From Bacteroidia bacterium (lineage in GTDB: Bacteria; Bacteroidota; Bacteroidia; Bacteroidales; Azobacteroidaceae), in NCBI GenBank assembly GCA_025996865.1, contig BNTV01000162.1, positions 1 to 8,477 on the forward strand: 8,477 nt of DNA, written 5' to 3'. The position numbers and the translations under genes are program-made. Of this stretch, positions 6,166 to 8,477 are shown piece after piece (positions within the stretch are counted from its first letter, which is position 1; every line of letters begins with the position of its first letter). Below the pieces are notes generated by a model. The model saw nothing but the letters and a program-made list of their open reading frames with translations, did not search any database and was not told the DNA's origin.

Positions 6166-6925
6166 TGTTATAATTTTCTACTTCTTTTACTTTTTTGAAC
6201 AAATCGGAGGCAAAAACGAAATCGTTTAATTCCGTGTTCGTTGATGTCATGATTTCGTCTTTCGTTCCTTCCCAGGCTTTTCGCCCTTCGTTAATAAACA
6301 TAATCTTTTCGCCGATGTTCATTACCGAGTTCATATCGTGGGTGTTGATTACCGTAGTTATGTTATATTCTTTGGTAATATCGTGAATCAAGTCGTCAAT
6401 GAGCAGGGAAGTCTTCGGATCTAATCCCGAATTGGGTTCGTCGCAGAACAAATAGTCCGGATTCATTGCAATCGCCCGTGCGATAGCGACTCGTTTCATC
6501 ATTCCACCACTGATTTCTCCCGGGTATAAATTGTCCGCATCCGTCAGATTTACCCTTTCCAAACAAAATTTGGCTCTTTTTTCCCGCTCTTTCCAATTGT
6601 TGCGGGTAAACATGGTCAGGGGAAACATCACATTTTCCAAAACGGTCATCGAATCGAAAAGGGCCGAACCTTGGAACAACATACCCATTTCGCGACGGAG
6701 CGTTTTCAGTTCTTTTTTAGCCATAGCGATCAAATTTCGCTTGTCGTACAATATTTCTCCGGAAGTGGGACGAATCAACCCAATCAGGTTTTTTATCAAA
6801 ACTGTTTTTCCCGAACCGCTTCGGCCTATAATCAAATTCGTTTTTCCTTTTTCGAAAATTGCTGAAATATCTTTCAGCACTTCCTTTTCCTCGAAGGATT
6901 TGTATAAATGTTGTACTTCTATCAT
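6152..6925 (-). CDS. mlaF: ABC transporter ATP-binding protein, MlaF-like (lipid transport)
   Basis: 257-residue cytoplasmic ATPase with all nucleotide-binding motifs: Walker A GRSGSGKT (34-41), Q-loop Gln85 in MLFQGSALFDSMTV, signature ISGGM (138-142), Walker B YLFCDEP (158-164) with Glu163, the D-loop SGLDP, and switch His196 in NTHDM. The FQGSALFDSMTV and ISGGMxKRVAIARA wording is characteristic of the MlaF/Mkl branch, which drives lipid movement between the inner and outer membranes with MlaE permeases and MCE-domain proteins. It follows the permease gene with a 4-base overlap (ATGA, 6922-6925), which fixes the start and supports the pairing. No MCE (MlaD) gene lies in this window; in this phylum it may be elsewhere in the genome. 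The ATG of the nucleotidase lipoprotein begins within the last codons of this gene. Confidence 0.92.
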   Translation of the reverse strand: MIEVQHLYKSFEEKEVLKDISAIFEKGKTNLIIGRSGSGKTVLIKNLIGLIRPTSGEILYDKRNLIAMAKKELKTLRREMGMLFQGSALFDSMTVLENVMFPLTMFTRNNWKEREKRAKFCLERVNLTDADNLYPGEISGGMMKRVAIARAIAMNPDYLFCDEPNSGLDPKTSLLIDDLIHDITKEYNITTVINTHDMNSVMNIGEKIMFINEGRKAWEGTKDEIMTSTNTELNDFVFASDLFKKVKEVENYNNEEG

Positions 6926-7665
6926 TTAGTAAGCATTAAATGAGTCATTATCAAGTCAAAAGTCAAAATCAACACGCTGCTCGTCACTACAGAATCCGTA
7001 CTGGCTTTACCGACCTGCAAAGCGCCTCCTTTTACATAATATCCGAAAAAAGAGGCAATTGAAGCAATCAAAAAAGCAAATACCATTGATTTTACAATAG
7101 AATATCCGATATAATAGGGTACAAACCAATATCGCAGGCCGTATTCATATTTGGCAATCGTTATCATATCCGTAGTGAAAGCAATCAGGTATCCACCGAT
7201 GATTCCGAAAAACATACTGAAAATGACCAAAACGGGAATAAATATGATAAATGCCACTAATTTCGGTAAAATCAGATAATTAGCCGAATTTACGCCCATA
7301 ATTTCAAGCGCGTCGATTTGTTCGGTAACGCGCATGGTTCCTAATTCGGAAGCAATATTCGAACCCACTTTTCCGGCCAGAATCAAGCACATAATCGTCG
7401 AGGAAAATTCGAGCAGGATTACTTCGCGGGCGATGTAACCTACTGTAAAATCAGGAATAAGCGGGGATTGAATATTCAAAGAAACCTGTATGGTTATAAC
7501 CGCTCCGATAAATATGGATATGAAAATGACAATCCACAACGAATCTACTCCTAATTTATGGATTTCTTTTAATGTCTGCCGGAAGAATACACTCCAACGC
7601 TCAGGAATCGTAAGCGCTTTCAACATCAGAATCACATATTCTCCGAATTTCTCTAATGCCTTCAT
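6922..7665 (-). CDS. mlaE: MlaE-like ABC transporter permease (lipid transport)
   Basis: Inner-membrane permease of the MlaE/YrbE family. With the ATG at 7665 it has 247 residues, the usual size. It shows about five hydrophobic segments: near residues 44-64, 84-97, 133-162, 189-209 and 226-245. It also carries the family's cytoplasmic coupling sequence AGKVGSNIASELGTMRVTEQ followed by IDALEIMGV (about 97-124). Longer versions from ATG 7713 (263 residues) or TTG 7737 (271) stay open. The shorter start is preferred because the family normally begins with a short amphipathic MKAL-type helix, and because a minus-strand TAnnTTTG box at 7701-7708 would start the transcript downstream of 7713. It is the first gene of the five-gene leftward operon and partners the MlaF-like ATPase. 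The substrate is probably phospholipid, by family. Confidence 0.92.
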   Translation of the reverse strand: MKALEKFGEYVILMLKALTIPERWSVFFRQTLKEIHKLGVDSLWIVIFISIFIGAVITIQVSLNIQSPLIPDFTVGYIAREVILLEFSSTIMCLILAGKVGSNIASELGTMRVTEQIDALEIMGVNSANYLILPKLVAFIIFIPVLVIFSMFFGIIGGYLIAFTTDMITIAKYEYGLRYWFVPYYIGYSIVKSMVFAFLIASIASFFGYYVKGGALQVGKASTDSVVTSSVLILTFDLIMTHLMLTK

Positions 7666-7700
7666 TCTACTAATAAAATCATTCAAATCGTTTTCAACTG

Positions 7701-7708
7701 CAAATGTA
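7701..7708 (-). promoter_or_regulatory. Candidate -7 promoter element for the mlaE-led operon
   Basis: The minus strand reads TACATTTG, an exact TAnnTTTG match, about 36 bases before the preferred mlaE start at 7665. No TTTG was found at the ideal -33 position; the nearest is about 26 bases upstream on that strand (7735-7738). The box argues for the shorter mlaE start. Confidence 0.4.
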
Positions 7709-7722
7709 ATCATTTTTTTTAT

Positions 7723-7730
7723 TACTTTTG
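7723..7730 (+). promoter_or_regulatory. Candidate -7 promoter element for lptB
   Basis: TACTTTTG matches TAnnTTTG exactly and ends 21 bases before the lptB ATG at 7752. No clear -33 TTTG was found. It lies only 14 bases from the opposing box for the leftward operon, so the two promoters would overlap. Confidence 0.4.
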
Positions 7731-7751
7731 CTTCCAAAATGGAATGATTTC

Positions 7752-8477
7752 ATGGAAAAAATGGTACTTCGCACCGAAAATTTAGTGAAACGATATAGAA
7801 ACAGGACAGTTGTAAACCATGTTTCGATTGATGTAAAACAAGGTGAAATCGTTGGTTTATTGGGACCTAACGGAGCCGGAAAGACGACGACTTTCTACAT
7901 GACGGTCGGTTTGATAACGCCCAATGAGGGGAAAATTTTTTTGGATGACAAGGAAATCACCAAATTTCCGGTTTACATGCGTGCGCGGAATGGAATTGGT
8001 TATTTGGCGCAAGAACCTTCGGTTTTCAGGAAACTGTCGGTAGAAGACAATATTCGCGCCGTTCTTGAAATGACAAAACATCCGGCAGATTATCAAAAAG
8101 AGAAATTGGAAAGTTTGATTGCCGAATTTGGTTTGCAGAAAGTCCGTAAAAGTTTGGGCGACCAGTTGTCGGGTGGGGAACGCCGGCGGGTTGAAATTGC
8201 ACGCTGCTTGGCCATTGATCCGAAATTCATCATGTTGGACGAACCCTTTGCCGGCGTTGACCCGATTGCCGTGCAGGATATCCAACAGATTGTAGGGAAG
8301 CTGAAACACAAAAACATCGGTATCCTGATTACCGACCATAATGTGCACGAAACGTTAAGCATAACCGACCGGGCTTATCTGCTTTTTGAGGGAAAAGTTC
8401 TGTATCAGGGAGTTGCGGAAGAATTGGCGGCGAATCCGGTGGTTCGGGAGAAATATTTGGGGCGGGATTTTGAGTTG
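7752..8477 (+). CDS. lptB: LPS export ABC transporter ATPase LptB (3' end cut by window edge)
   Basis: The frame is open from ATG 7752 to the window edge, 242 codons with no stop. The family is about 240-260 residues long and the visible end, KYLGRDFEL, is near the usual C-terminus, so only a few codons should be missing. Motifs: Walker A GPNGAGKT (38-45), Q-loop Gln87 in [14 protein letters not shown], signature LSGGE (139-143) followed by [10 protein letters not shown], Walker [14 protein letters not shown] (159-171) with Glu164, and switch His196 in [10 protein letters not shown]. The [13 protein letters not shown] and [13 protein letters not shown] strings are hallmarks of LptB, the cytoplasmic engine that works with LptF and LptG to lift lipopolysaccharide from the inner membrane. 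ATG 7761 (residue 4) is an alternative start. It is transcribed divergently from the mlaE-led operon. Confidence 0.95.
   Translation, partial: MEKMVLRTENLVKRYRNRTVVNHVSIDVKQGEIVGLLGPNGAGKTTTFYMTVGLITPNEGKIFLDDKEITKFPVYMRARNGIGYLAQEPSVFRKLSVEDNIRAVLEMTKHPADYQKEKLESLIAEFGLQKVRKSLGDQLSGGERRRVEIARCLAIDPKFIMLDEPFAGVDPIAVQDIQQIVGKLKHKNIGILITDHNVHETLSITDRAYLLFEGKVLYQGVAEELAANPVVREKYLGRDFEL

Noticed and set aside
6531..6929. Plus-strand open frame of 132 residues opposite mlaF
   Set aside because: It is fully covered by the ATPase gene; its composition is that of a shadow frame and it has no promoter or family features.
7857..8348. Long minus-strand open frame (163 residues) opposite lptB
   Set aside because: It is antisense to a clear ABC ATPase with every motif intact, its protein has no recognisable domain, and its length is explained by the codon pattern of lptB.

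Overview
The window looks like chromosomal DNA of a Bacteroidota bacterium, probably of the order Bacteroidales. The signs are A+T-rich intergenic DNA, no Shine-Dalgarno-like sequences ahead of most starts, exact matches to the Bacteroidetes -7 promoter element (TAnnTTTG), and proteins whose architecture is typical of that phylum. No rRNA, tRNA, CRISPR array, integrase or transposase gene was found.

Left part (1-1350, + strand): the tail of an open reading frame that enters from outside and stops at 150; an AraC-family regulator with an N-terminal cupin sensor (238-1107); and a 56-residue two-helix membrane protein (1154-1324). A hairpin terminator begins inside the last codons of the small gene. 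The 265-base gap before the next gene (1325-1589) carries no gene but holds two well-matched inverted-repeat arms (1351-1377 and 1482-1512) about 105 bases apart, possibly the ends of a small non-coding element.

Middle (1590-7665, - strand): five genes read leftwards, each overlapping the next by 4 to 14 bases, so almost certainly one translationally coupled operon. In transcription order they are an MlaE-like lipid-transport permease, its MlaF-like ATPase, a lipoprotein that is only the C-terminal domain of a 5'-nucleotidase, a secreted metallophosphoesterase that is only the N-terminal catalytic domain of a 5'-nucleotidase, and a 963-residue exported protein joining a NagZ-type GH3 beta-N-acetylglucosaminidase to an AmiE/beta-lactamase-type serine hydrolase. 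The common theme is the cell envelope: lipid traffic across the periplasm, nucleotide or phosphoester salvage, and turnover of peptidoglycan fragments.

Right part (7752 to the edge, + strand): lptB, the ATPase of the lipopolysaccharide export complex, diverges from the operon. The roughly 86-base gap between the two starts holds a -7-type promoter element on each strand.

The most unusual point is a 92-base imperfect palindrome (5304-5395) that forms the 5' end of the metallophosphoesterase gene. It is translated in frame and lies between the only usable start codon and the signal-peptide core. It resembles a dispersed palindromic repeat that has been absorbed into a protein.
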